Shown here in pieces: positions 39,823-51,294 of a DNA stretch of 51,294 nt (the stretch's first letter is position 1; each line of letters starts with the position of its first letter). Source of the DNA: Helochares maculicollis. Lineage: Eukaryota; Arthropoda; Insecta; Coleoptera; Hydrophilidae. The notes beneath the pieces are model-generated. The model was not told the origin of the DNA, did no database searches, and saw nothing but the letters and a program-made list of their open reading frames with translations. A program made the position numbers and the translations under genes. The stretch is from the NCBI GenBank assembly GCA_033557835.1, contig JAWQRO010000170.1, positions 1 through 51,294 of the forward strand. The letters are read 5' to 3'.

Positions 39823-42800
39823 GAATAATCAATGCAGAAATGAAACTTGAATTTAATATTTTATGAGTTTCAATATCTTTATACTGGTCTATAGCCACTA
39901 ACTTCATACCAACTTTAATATAGTAAAATAAAATAGTTTAGTTAATTATGTTTAGATACAATTTTGAATACTAATGCTTCTTTGTTTAATATCTTGTGTA
40001 TAAAATACACTTTTAGGAAACCTTAAAAGTTTAACTTTTGCATAATGCATCAAAACAGCTGAAACATAGATTCTTGTTTGGTCTTTTACATTTTTGAAAA
40101 AAGTTCAACTAAGCTCTCCTGATTTTGCTTTTAAGACTTTCGATGTCATATTGTTTAAAATTAAAATAAAATTTGTCTGTGTTGCACCTATGAGGTAAAG
40201 AATGTCACCAGAAGCTCTTAACGTATAGCATGAATACCTCGGATATTACTTATAACAGACAACTTAAACAACAACCTATCACTTCAAATTTCTTACCCCT
40301 TTACATTTTGGAACTTAATGATGAAACAGGCTGTATGCTAAAAGCATAGTGGTAACTAACATAAGTTTTAAACATCAAAATGCAACTCAAAAAGTATTTT
40401 CTTTCATGACTTAGTGTTGCAGTATAGTTTGAGTGTTAAAGGAGAATGGATTAATAGTTTTATGAGATATGATTTTACAAAAATATTCAAATACACATCT
40501 TGAAATTTAAAAACAATAAACTTTGCATATTTTCTATGAAAATATTTACGCAGTAATCAACTGAAACATCTATTTTCGGATATGATAAACACATACATCA
40601 GTGTACTATATCTAGTAGAGTAGCTCTTACAATTTATATGGTCTTCAAAACGCTCGTTTGTAAATTTTAATTTTAGATTTGTATACTGTTCTCCAAAAAT
40701 CTGTTTCAAATTCTTTGAGCAATTCATTAATGATTTAGAAAGCGGTACTGCATTAAGTGATCAAATATACTGCAACAAGTTTCAATAATAGCACCTGTCC
40801 AACATAAAATTAAATGCTTATTGTATAACTTCATTGGCTCATAAATTGCAAACGAAAAATAGAACCGAAACACAAATTTAGGTCACCTAATTAGGAAACT
40901 TTACGCTCTCTCAAGGTTAAGGTTAAGATAATTGCCAAAAAGTGGCAAAATTAACAGGTATTGATAACTTATTAAAATGTTAGCTTAATGACAAAATTAG
41001 ATTTTATGAATATTTGATAAGCTTCAAATCGAAAGTTCCTCCGCATTTCTCCACTGGAGATTGGCAGCATATAAAATTCATGAATTCCATTCACTCCAAT
41101 ATCTAGAAAAAGCAAAATTTCCTTCTTCGACTATTGAATGTATATTGCTAGAGTTTCTATTTGGACCTAAACAGACATGTTAAGGTAGATAAATCTACAT
41201 ACACAAGCGTATGTGGATATCTCTATATTCAAATATCTACACATACAAACACCTACACATCTGAATGTATGCATATACAAAGAATATAGATATAAGCCAA
41301 AGTGTATGACGACATTACTAGATCTGAAATAAGGAAGTTCATTGGTATAGAGACCCTTAGAAGACCCATAATCGTAATAGCCGCACTTGTGGTTGAATCA
41401 AGATGATGAAAATAATAATAGGTTGTAACATACAGCTGGCAGTAAAGTACAATAATATAATGTAAGACTCATAACATTTAAGAATAGAGAAGGCTGATAA
41501 GCCACACTATTTGCATGGAGAAGAGCTCTTCTTGTGATAAGAGCTGCATCCTAACAAGCTCAGGATCTTGAATAAATGAGATAAGTCAAGTTTACCTTTC
41601 TTGTTTGGTGACTAAACTGGAAGCAGTTTCCTGTGAAACAAGGCGGAGATTTTTATAAATGACGCGTTTTCAAACGTGCAGCACCTTTTTTATTTGCTGT
41701 TGAAGTTTACTTTCAGCTATTTGCCCCTACTATTTATTCCCATGTCTGAGCTCTTGTTCTGTTAACATCCGATACTTCTATAAAATTTATTTTTCCTGTT
41801 AGCGATATTTGCTCAAAACTACAGCCCCCGGCTAGCGTCTAGGACACGAAACAGCCCCGAGGAGTAATTTTTGCCATTTGTTGTAAAGCGGATGAACCTA
41901 TTTGGACCAAATAATAAAGTCCATCGAAGTAAACAATTAAGTTCATTGGTTGGCCTTTTGAAAACATTTTTACCCGTATATATGAAATGTTCATTTAAAA
42001 TATATGCTGTACCGAGACCTTGACATAAACTCCACCCAAAGTTATGTAGTATATATCTCTAGTAGATTTCGCCATTTGTATATTAGTAGTAAATTTTGCC
42101 ATTTAATCAGCTATATTTAGAGCTACGCTTTCCTATTACACAAAGCTGAAGATAAATGTGAGCAAACTATGGACTTTTGATTACAGTGGCAATTAGAATC
42201 TATTTAATAAGAGTTAATGATCCTATACTAGATAACACCTGTGTATAAATCTAACCTACTTTCCATGTTCTTAACATACCCAAATGAATTTATGTAACTC
42301 TTGTTTTACTATTTATACAACATATTAATAACATTTTTTAGCATTATCAAAGAATATGATATTTGATTTGAATGACTTTTAGCATTTAAATGTAAATTTT
42401 CAGGATTCTTTTTCTTAAGAATGAAAGTTAATTAAAGTTTCTTGGTGGTAATATAATTCAAAGAGTTGAAGCCTGCAACCTAAATTGCTACGGCTTCAAA
42501 TTTGTTTTAGATAAAATACTTGCAGATAAAAATAAATTTTTTGTATTAATATGGCTGCAAAAACTGGTGTCATTTTTCATATACACATAGATCTCCTTTG
42601 ATCCCCTTTCGCCAGAAACAATATTTCGTGACGAAGTGTAGACACTAAAGAGGAAATTTGAAACTCGGAATGATTCTAAAGGAAAGGGAATTTTTCTAGT
42701 GGAACAACTGCGACAATTAAGTAATGTTATTTTAAAACGTGGAGGATAAATGATTTTCATCAAAAATTATTTGACACCACCGCTGACAGATTCATACGTG

Positions 42801-43900
42801 TAGAATTCAGAAAGATATGAACTGTTTTATTCAGTATTCAATACAAAGAAGTGTTATCCAAGGAACCCAAATATTTAGTATAATTTTAATAAGCTAACAA
42901 CGCAATGTATAAACAGATCGGAGAAAAATACCGCCCACTGTATCTTCTACAAATAAAATTGTTTATTAATGACTAAAATATACGATAATATTGATTATCT
43001 TATAAAGCATATGAAACGTAATGAAAGCTATAAAGTGCTACAGCTACTGAATTTCTTGGTGCCCTCGTGGGTGGCAAAATAATAATCATAAAGCGTCCGC
43101 AAGTGTGTATGACGCAAGCCATTTTATTAAACAGCACTTATTCCATTAACGTTACACATAGAAAATGCGTAGGTACATTTTTTGGGAACAGACAATATCA
43201 GATTTCTTTGGTGCATACTTGAGAATGTCTAATTCGAATTTAAAGGCATGTTTAAGGAATTTGATGGTTATCTCAGGATTGGTGACACCTTGTAAATGAA
43301 ACTGAAACTATTTTTTAATAAACAATATTTTATCAATCAGTGAAAGTAAAGTAATAATATACTGTTTGCATAAATAAGCATGCAATTAAACCTACGATGG
43401 GCCTACGCATCTCATTACTTAATTGGTTAATCTTGAAATTTTTGAATAATTAACAGCTAAAAATAAGTTGGCGTTATGTAACGACTTAAAAATATATACA
43501 CTGATATCAGATATACATTTAAAAAGTAGTAATGAAAGTAGTCTTTAAGTTAAAACTATATTATTTCCAGTTGTTATACACATACTTCAATTAAGTAAAG
43601 AAAATATTTAAACATATCCATAAATATCCCATATTTATCATAATTTGTGATCATTATAAACAACTTAATGCATAATGATTTTAATTAATTTCCATTAACT
43701 GGAAATTATACGCAGCAAAAATATCACCACAGTTTCAGTTACCCTTTTTTAATATAATAATGGCGAAGTTATATTTCCAAATTCAAATTCCAATGTATTT
43801 AATGTACACTAACAAAACTTTGTTAAAGTTACAAAAGTCTCTCTTCTAAATCAAAATTTTAACCCTAACAGAATTCAATACATAAAATTTGTTTCCAACA
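39820..43900. other. A/T-rich sequence with no recognised gene
   Basis: Contents that can be named: a short AAGGTTAAGGTTAAG run (about 40913-40927); a patch of ACATAC/CTACAC-like steps at 41190-41290 that resembles a decayed microsatellite; the palindrome AGAAGAGCTCTTCT (41519-41532); and a small duplication at 42061-42104. The 91-codon minus frame at 42763-42488 has no domain. Confidence 0.5.
42061..42104. repeat. Imperfect direct duplication
   Basis: AGTAGATTTCGCCATTT (42061-42077) is followed by AGTAGTAAATTTTGCCATTT (42085-42104). The two copies differ by a 3-base insertion and a substitution. It looks like a local tandem duplication. Confidence 0.55.
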
Positions 43901-44054
43901 ATAGGGGTAATAAATGCTATGGGGCCACATGACCTTTATTGCTCAGTTTCAGAAAACCACCAACATAACTTTTAGGGGAAGAGAAAAACAATTTCACCGT
44001 TTTTTTACACTTATAAAAGACCACCGCCATATAAGGCAACTCCATTACCCCTAT
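43901..44054. repeat. 11-base inverted repeat bounding about 150 bases
   Basis: ATAGGGGTAAT (43901-43911) and its exact complement ATTACCCCTAT (44044-44054) face each other. The G-run makes a chance match less likely in such A/T-rich DNA. The spacing would suit a tiny MITE-like element, but no clear target-site duplication flanks the arms and the interior codes for nothing. Confidence 0.4.
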
Positions 44055-44439
44055 CCTTCACAAATAAAAACTCCTAATTAAATACAAAACAGTAGACCTT
44101 TAGAAATAATTATCCTGCTTTATTAACGCAAAACAACCTGTTGATATTTATTAATAACGAAAATTAATATTTGAAAAGCCGGCATAGTTTAAATTTGCTT
44201 AAATGTTAATTTAGTCCAAACTAAATATATATGTCCCGTCAGCAGTTAAATGAGCTTGGCTGATACTAGTGCAAATGTTATCCAAATGCAAAGGAATTCA
44301 CACTTCGGACGCAAATGTCCTATCACTAGGAATGTCCTTATTATTAAGGACTCACCTGAGTAAAGTAGTACAATCACATAAAGACAGTGGAGGTACTTCA
44401 TTTTGTAGCACTTATAAAACCAAACAGAAAATCCACAAG

Positions 44440-44650
44440 TCACCAAACGAAAAACTCGCGAATGCAGGCGAAGAACTAAAAAGTTGAAACTCCGAGTTCT
44501 ACAAGCAGGAGCGCTATCGCAGCAAGTTGGTGCACCAAACTAGATGCGTTCGGTTCCGCGGCAGAAATGCGAGGTACGGAATTTGAATGGGGGCGCTTGC
44601 GCAGAACACTTGCCGCCGGTTCCTTTCAAACGAGGAGATATCTAAATCAA
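44440..44650. promoter_or_regulatory. CpG-rich patch, candidate promoter or enhancer
   Basis: This patch is much richer in G+C and CpG than its surroundings. It contains GCGCTTGCGCA at 44593-44603, close to the GCGCATGCGC palindrome bound by NRF-1/Ewg-type factors, plus several CGG and CGC steps. Open frames across it are short (about 33 codons) and unrecognised. A promoter or 5' exon whose transcript lies outside the patch would fit; so would a fragment of a G+C-richer repeat. No TATA box or clear initiator could be tied to it. Confidence 0.28.
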
Positions 44651-46028
44651 AATAAAGTTGCAGTTAGTTAAATTGCAGTTTATATAGCGAATAGTGCAGA
44701 AGGGAATGGGGTGCTGACTCCACACTTTTCTGCAAAAACCGCAAATATTTGTTTGGTTTATCTTAACTTTTTAAAGATTGCGCAAACACGGGATATTTGC
44801 CAATGCTAAAATCATGGATGATATTTTCAGGAAGTCAGATGTATGTACAAATTTCTTGTGAATAAAATTAGTGAACAGTTAATAATAGAAGATTTCATTT
44901 TTCCGCCAGTTATTTTTGTATAATGACAATAATATGCGTTTAACACATTCACATTCACAGCATTTACCGAAATCAATTAACAATAATACAGTCCCGACAA
45001 AGAATATTGATTAAATATTGACTATCTATAGACAATTGTTGAATTATTAATTTGATTTTGCTCAGATAAATTGAAAACGACCGAATCTCCGTTATACTTT
45101 AGTTTTGTGAAGAATGTAAAAACGTGCTAATAAAGCCTACAAATATGTATAATCATATTCGAAATTCCAAGGATAAACAGAGTAAATAGTAAATATAAAA
45201 GATAAAAATCAATATTAATTTTAATATTTCCTTTTACACCACGTTAAGCCATGTAACATGTAACATTTCTAATGTTTTAAATGAAATATTAGAATCAACT
45301 GTAAAAGGCTTGTAAAATAATATGTAAACCAAACTTGATGGACTAAATCGAACTTCGAATCTATAAAATTGCAAATTTCCTAGACATATCTTATTTTTTA
45401 TACTTATGGCAAACATAAATATGACAAAGCCGGATATTTTCAAGTAAATAAATGTTCACTTGTCATTGTGATGTCCATGTTTAAATCTCGCGGTAAACTA
45501 TTTTCCGTTGATAAATATTTACCATTTTACAAAATTTATTCTGTACTGACTTGATATGAAATTATTTGGCCTAATCTATAACAATATACTAGAATATAAT
45601 TTACAATGTCCACTTTCTGCAGCTTACTCAGAGGTACTTGCGTATTATTTGGACCGGTTGTTCCATTGTTCCATTGTTCCATTTTCGACAAATCTAGAAA
45701 AATATACCGAGAAACAGGCTTTATGTAAAAATATGCTTTATTTTTCTTGTGATTTCTTCTAAAAAGTTTAAAAATAATAGCTATTATAACGCCACACTGC
45801 CATTAGTTATAAAATATTTGCAACTTACATTGTTATTCTTGTCCTAATGGCGTATTAATAAGCTATCTGAAGGTAAAACTTCATAGAGTAACTACTGATT
45901 TTAATATTCTGTTAAAAACTAATATTGACATGTCAAAGAATCATAGTTCATGCGGACTATAATTATATTTTTATCACAGCCGAAGATTACACCTTTTGAT
46001 GTTGAACAAATAATACATAAATAACCTT
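44651..46028. other. A/T-rich sequence with no recognised gene
   Basis: Only short frames are seen. The plus frame at 45556-45762 (68 codons) runs across a small tandem repeat (45661-45684) and has no domain. Confidence 0.5.
45661..45684. repeat. Three tandem copies of an 8-mer
   Basis: TTCCATTG, TTCCATTG and TTCCATTT lie back to back. This is a short slippage product. Confidence 0.85.
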
Positions 46029-46056
46029 CACACACACACACACATACACACACATA
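46029..46056. repeat. (CA)8 TA (CA)4 TA microsatellite
   Basis: Eight CA units, one TA interruption, four more CA units and a final TA. It is an interrupted dinucleotide tract. Confidence 0.95.
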
Positions 46057-47431
46057 ATTTTAGTTTTTTACACTAGTTAAACAAAAACATTTGTACGGTC
46101 TGAAACAAGACATGTTTTACAATAACTAATTAAGTTATTGAGTTAAAAATTACTGCATTCTATGCATGCCAAAAATTACTGTGGCAGCTGACGTGTATAA
46201 TAGCGGCATAAACAAACGCTCTGGAAACAAGAAATTGCCTATTTTTACACTGGTTTTGTTTAGCATTCAAACGATGTTAAAACAAAAAAAACAAGGAAAC
46301 TTGATAATGCAAATAAAACGTAGAAGTAAACGTTCCATTACGAAATACCTTAAGCAATTTTATTTGCAAGGATCGACGTTCTAAAAGGTGCGTTTTTTGA
46401 AATCGAATCTTTTCAGCAAGTCGCCATTTATTTCTTCTACAACGAGGAAAGATATCAAGATATTTATATTACAATGAAAACAAAGTAAACTGGTGTTTTA
46501 AGCGGCACCATCCAATGCTGCTAACAAATAGTGAAATAATATAAGCCAACTTTGATGTTACGTCAGCACGGAAATATTGCCCTATTTATCTTAGATTATC
46601 TAGGTCAATCCACCGCTCTTGGATGAACAATAATTGCATATTGAATTACCCAACTCACTTAAAGTGTCATTGATAAATAAAGCAAACATAAATGTTCCAT
46701 TTGTTCTTCTCTGAATTTTCTTAGTTCGGAGTATATCTGCGGTTACTTCGCCAAATGACGAGTTTAATTTCAATTAAGATATTATGACGAAATTTCGTGA
46801 TGTAAACAAACGGGTAAGTTTGCGACATTTTAAATTAGTGTATTCTAAAAGATAAATTTAATTATCGCAAGTGTATAATATAAAATGGATTCCGAGGAAC
46901 GAAAAATGTTGAACGGGGAAGCTGATGACTAAGTACTTTTCTAATTAAGCAACCCTTTCGTTTTCCTAGCAAAGATCACAATATTATCATTAATTAATGC
47001 TAGATAAAATCTCTCTTTATCAACTTTGTACGTTATGTGCGGACTTTAAACGTCAAGTTGAATAAGCCCTGAAGAAGAAAGACAGCTGTTTTTATAACTA
47101 CTCACCATGATGTTACAAAGCTCCCGACTCGGGGGCATGTGGTATTTATTTAAATTTAATTATACGACAGTGTTTGACGTGTTACTGATGCATGAATGGG
47201 CCGCATCAGTTTTATTGTCAATCGTAAAAAATTTTACGCTAATGAAGTTATTATTATTTGATTTTTCCATTGCTTTTTTCATTTCTATGAGGTCTCTTGG
47301 ATCTTCTACACGATTAAATCAGTTTTTATCAATAAAAGTATCTTGATATTTACATTAATTCATCATAGGCTCAAAATAATTTTACAAAATGGTTAAAAAC
47401 ATGCAAAACATCTCTTATGCCGTATTGTTAA
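46057..47431. other. A/T-rich sequence with no recognised gene
   Basis: Plus frames at 46166-46384 (72 codons) and 47107-47346 (79 codons) carry no recognisable domain. The second lies just upstream of the coding-like patch at 47432 and could be related to it, but nothing links them. Confidence 0.45.
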
Positions 47432-47870
47432 ATTTCTATACATCGGTTTAGCAAGAAAAATCTACATGCAGGTGTTCCGTTCACACATAAAGGTAATCCG
47501 TTATTGGCAGAAGATTTGCTCGAGATTTCTGTTGGGAGCATAGATAACCTAAACAAGCTCCTGAAAGGAAAGCAACCACCTTTTGTTTATTGATGAGCAA
47601 TTGGAAACCATGTATTGTGCTTTTTAAATCAGCACGAGTCTTTCGTAGCGCCGCGCAAGCTCACATCTACAAAAAAAGCTGAATTGTAAGGTGAATTCCC
47701 ACAATAAAGTAGATCTAAAAGAATTTCAAGGGTCTTTACGCCAGGTAAAATTTTTGCCACCCGACGAAGCTACCTCGTCAGTTGAAGAGCATCTTACAGC
47801 TGACTTAGTAACTGAAAGTTTAACTACAATAGAAACTTCTACCGCTAACGATAGTGCACGCTTTTATTAA
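47432..47870 (+). pseudogene. Unassigned frameshifted coding-like patch
   Basis: Two plus-strand segments in neighbouring frames read like protein. Segment 1 (47432-47590) includes KNLHAGVPFTHKGNP and LAEDLLEISVGSIDN. After TGATGA at 47591-47596 it continues in the same frame to 47686 with QHESFVAPRKLTS. Segment 2 (47649-47867) is shifted by one base, carries DLKEFQGSLRQVKFLPP and a Ser/Thr/Glu-rich end, and stops at 47868-47870. AATAAA follows at 47939-47944. Two stops plus a frameshift suggest a dead gene copy or transposon remnant. The minus strand of the second half is also open for about 45 codons, so the strand is not certain. I do not recognise the family; there is no poly-A tract that would prove a processed pseudogene. 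Confidence 0.35.
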
Positions 47871-47938
47871 AAATCATCCTGATTGTTTTGCTGATTCACT
47901 AATTAAGTAGTGGCATCGGCACCTGTTTATAATTAGTG

Positions 47939-47944
47939 AATAAA
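47939..47944 (+). promoter_or_regulatory. AATAAA, possible polyadenylation signal
   Basis: It lies about 70 bases past the last stop of the coding-like patch. AATAAA is frequent by chance in this composition, so it supports that patch only weakly. Confidence 0.2.
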
Positions 47945-49689
47945 AGGTATTTATTTCAAAAAGGTGACGGTTTAAAGACATCTATAACAAACTAAACTTT
48001 GATTTAAGAATTTATTTTGTTGTCTACTTCCTGTTTCTACCTGATCGATTTTTAATGCAGTTTAAAGAAAGCGTCCAAGTTTCGCTTAAATTAATTATTC
48101 GCAGATTTGTTTCCTGATTTTAAAAATTTTCACTAAACATTTTTAAACAGAAATTTATCAAGCCGTAAACCAAAAAACTTCCTACATTAACTTCGCTTCA
48201 TTTCATAATCCTTTCTTTTCACACTCTATAGTTACACAATCGTAATGCTAATTGTTACACTATTTGTGGCAGAGAAATATTAATTAATATGAAATTCATT
48301 ACAAGTTAGGGCGCACTATCATGTTTAACTGTGGTCAATTATCTAATCAAATCTGATCCACAGAAAATGTACTGTATTGTTTTAACAACGACGAGCATGC
48401 CGCAATATATAAATATTGCGAAACATAATGTTTTATTATGAGCTAAAAAATCATTACGATCGTTGGACTTTTGTGCCATTATTTTTGCAGTTTTTAATTA
48501 AACTAAAGTATGTGATCCCCGGTACTAAAATATGGCACAACTACTTCATAGTTGGTTTCCAAGCAATTTCTTCGGTGATTAAAAAGATCATTTGAAAATG
48601 TCAACTCGTGACAATTGTTTGCTACAATTACTGAATACCGTAGTCAAATACTATGACACCGAATACAACGCGAGGCTTTATAATATAGCAGCTGAGTTCA
48701 ATTTTTTGTGGAATTAGTTTGGTAGATTGATAGTTACATTAATAAAAAATGCAGTTTTGTGCATATAAGTAAAGAATATTTATTTTATTTGCAGTAGCAT
48801 GCCTTTAGATGTTGTCATCTAGGAGCTATTTTATAAATGTAAAGTTTTAAACATAGAATCTATTTGCAATCTGACAATAACACGAGGGATTATTATTAAA
48901 TAATTCGTTTTGATTCAACATATCTTGGACAGTTACTAAAATATCGATTATTTTTAAAATTGTATTTTTAAATTTTGATCTAATTAAGAGTTTATAGCAT
49001 TTAGTTTTGTACCAAACCAGAATCATACGATACTTAATTTTTATAAATAACATACTCAGATAAGAATAGCTATTGTTTAAAATAGTTTTTGAATAACGCC
49101 AGACGGCTCATTTGTTCCGGAAATGTAAGAGTACAAAGTTAAAACCCTCGCGTTTTGAAATGCATAGGAATCCGATGCCCACGTTTCACAATATCCAGAT
49201 AGAACAAAGCTACATATCGTTTATAGTTATTTGTGTTTGGTTTTTTGTTGCGTTTAAGTAAAGCATATTGAATTTCATATAAAATACAGCAACTGCAACA
49301 AAAATTATAGTTTCATCTGCGTTCTAGGTAGAAAAGTTAGTTCGCGTTATTAAATATTGTAACTCATGGAACTATGAAGGGACATAAAATTTAGTTTCTT
49401 GTAATCATGCTGACAATGACTAGCATACTAAACGCCTCTGGCTCAGACAACGGTTCATAGGAAACCGCCGAAAGTAAGAACGTGATTATATTTTATATAA
49501 TTATTTTTCGGCAGTTCCAAGTATGGCTAGCGCCATCACATTAAATGAGTATCCTTACATTGTTTTATACATGTGGACGCTATACATAAAATATAAAAGT
49601 CGCATTTACATTATTAAATATTTATTGATGGACTTTATTATTTAAGGTGATTTTCTTTAGTTTTTCCAAAATTATATCGGTTTTTCACT
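47945..49689. other. A/T-rich sequence with no recognised gene
   Basis: No frame or motif was recognised. The lower end may include the 3' untranslated part of the minus-strand LINE, but no tail repeat or poly-A that would mark its end is visible. Confidence 0.5.
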
Positions 49690-50490
49690 TTCTCGTTGAT
49701 ATCTTTCACGTTTTACTTGGCCTATCTCTTCTTCTCTCACGCTCCTGTCTCTTACACGCTATCCTTTCTGCTTTTCCTCACTTTTACTAGTTATTAATAG
49801 TGCCAGGATAATTATCTGTCTCCTTCAGTATTATAGTTACCGTATTATAGTTTTAAATTTCTAAGATTTTGTGACGTTTATGTTTCTTTCATAGTTGACG
49901 TATATTTTATTTATGTTTTCTCACTTGCAATGCTTCTACTATGAGTTGTAGTGCACTAAGTTTTTTTGGCTATTTGATCTTATGGCGAGATAATCTGCGT
50001 ATGCACGACATTGGTAACTCTTTATGTGTCCTGTCCCTTGACCATTGATTTTACTGTTTCTGATATCTGATTTCTAATATCAAATTAAATACTAATGTGG
50101 ATAATTTAGCTTCTTGTTTCAGCTCCCATTTCATTACGTATTGACTGATTTAGAGACCGTCTATTCTGAACGTATTTATTATTTGTTCTTAGGACATATG
50201 TATTACTTCAATTACCTTTCTAGGTATGCTCAATCTATTTAATAGTTTTAACATATGCCTTATTTTTTATTGAGTTATATACTGCTCTGATATCGATAAA
50301 AATCATATTTGTTGGCCTACTATACCTTCATATGATTTAGAATTTGCTTTAGCAGGGAGATCCAGATTCTAGTAAATTTATTATTCTAAATTTGCACTGA
50401 TACTATTCTATTGCATTCACTGCAAACATTTCAAACTTTTTTTGAATGCCAGTATTTATCCAGTTACGTACAAAAACAATATAATTAAAC
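49690..50490 (-). pseudogene. Decayed LINE (non-LTR) reverse transcriptase, 5'-truncated
   Basis: LINE polymerases copy their RNA at the insertion site. Read on the minus strand, RT core motifs appear in the right order across frameshifts. E-stop-YQCKFR (usual EYQCGFR) is near 50413-50390. LKQIL follows, then IFIDIRAVYNSI (usual FIDF..AYDSI, first catalytic Asp kept) at 50306-50268. KQEAKLSTLVFNLILE (usual LRQGD.LS.LLFNL.LE) is at 50119-50072. AYADY (usual AYADD) is at 50004-49990, with its second catalytic Asp changed to Tyr. INKIYVNYE (usual IN..KTKYM) follows, and a final block near 49820 resembles YLG..ITS. Stops and indels abound. Sequence above 50490 carries no earlier RT or endonuclease motif, consistent with the usual 5' truncation. 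The clade (RTE-, Jockey- or R1-like) cannot be settled by eye. Confidence 0.82.
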
Positions 50491-51294
50491 CATGTAAATA
50501 TATCGATTCTTGTTTATACAGATAGCAAATTTGCAATGAATATTCTGAATTAAGTACGTTTATGATTGAAATTCTCCAGAATTATGTATTACAAGCAACG
50601 TGTGTGATAATTGGTATTGTGAAATCTAATACCTTAAGATAAACTACCAAAAGATTTAAATTTACTATTAAATTATTACTACTTATTAACTGGAAAGGAA
50701 ACAAATGAAACTTTTTTCTATGTCATGTACTCTATACTTTACATAAGCGGATGAAAAGAAAATACTGAACTTTGGGGTGGATATTGTCAAAAATTCTAGT
50801 TTCTTATGAAACAATCTTTCAAATTTCAAGTTCTTTGATCACAATTTTGTTTTCTGACGGGCGAACGAAACTAAAAAATATTTACTGAAAAAAAATCACC
50901 CAAAAATACTATTTGCCGCAATAAACAAAACGGGCTATTAATAAGTTTTAGTTTTCAATCAAGAAAACTGTCTTCCGATCGAGCAACAGATTGTACGCTA
51001 GACTAAACAAGTAAATTACCAATTTATCTCAACTGGAGCGTTTAAGCAAATGTTAAAGCAGATTTTTACGTTGCAGGAATAATAGTAGAAAAAAACGAGT
51101 AAATACTATTTTAGAAAACGTCGATAAATCTGTTTTCAACAAAATTAATTAAACTCTCTCAACTTTTTCACTGCTCATATCATAATCGTGCTTACTAATA
51201 TGCTTTTATTAGAATAATCTACGTTAGATGTAGGCCTGCAATAGTTTATTACCATTCTTTGTTAGTGAGAGGTATATAAACATACATATATATA
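50491..51294. other. A/T-rich sequence with no recognised gene; TA tract at the edge
   Basis: I looked here on the minus strand for the upstream part of the LINE and found none. The last nine bases (51286-51294) are an alternating AT tract. Confidence 0.55.

Noticed and set aside
40913..40927. AAGGTTAAGGTTAAG, telomere-like hexamers
   Set aside because: Only two units, and not the TTAGG repeat usual in insects.
41519..41532. 14-base palindrome AGAAGAGCTCTTCT
   Set aside because: No loop or flanking structure; palindromes of this size can arise by chance in 51 kb.
1..51294. CRISPR arrays, prokaryotic operons, phage or plasmid modules
   Set aside because: No regularly spaced repeats, no tightly packed long frames and no ribosome-binding-site pattern anywhere; the sequence is eukaryotic in character.

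Overview
This window looks like gene-poor nuclear DNA from a eukaryote. By eye it is about one third G+C. It has no long open frames, contains long simple repeats, and holds fossils of two animal-type retroelements. An invertebrate, most likely an arthropod, fits best, but that is an inference from composition and element types; no diagnostic host gene is present. There is no operon structure, no intact gene I can name, no CRISPR array, and no rRNA or tRNA I can support.

The two solid discoveries come from reading translated fragments across frameshifts. (1) At about 3380-4275 (+) lies a decayed Penelope-like element (PLE) reverse transcriptase. It keeps a series of family motifs in order, mostly in one frame, but the catalytic Asp-Asp pair is gone and the stretch carrying the first catalytic motif is deleted. 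(2) At about 49690-50490 (-) lies a decayed, 5'-truncated LINE (non-LTR) reverse transcriptase. Its core motifs can still be read in order, and the YADD box has become YADY.

Between them is mostly featureless A/T-rich sequence. There are five short patches with protein-like translation that I cannot assign: 14108-14374 (-), 21759-22016 (+), 24946-25086 (+), 28692-30426 (-, the largest, beginning with a signal-peptide-like N-terminus) and 47432-47870 (+, with AATAAA downstream). Three G+C/CpG-richer patches (8030-8345, 38280-38420, 44440-44650) could be exons, promoters or regulatory elements. Simple repeats include (TA)27 at 39766-39819, a (CA)n tract at 46029-46056, and TA tracts at both window ends.

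Open frames in the window reach 115 codons at most, and that one starts at TTG. With about 7-8% stop codons per codon at this composition, I estimate that roughly one frame of this length is expected by chance in 51 kb read six ways. Frame length alone therefore supports no gene here. I found no exciting functional system. The window reads as intergenic or long-intron DNA recording old retroelement insertions and possibly one or two dead genes.
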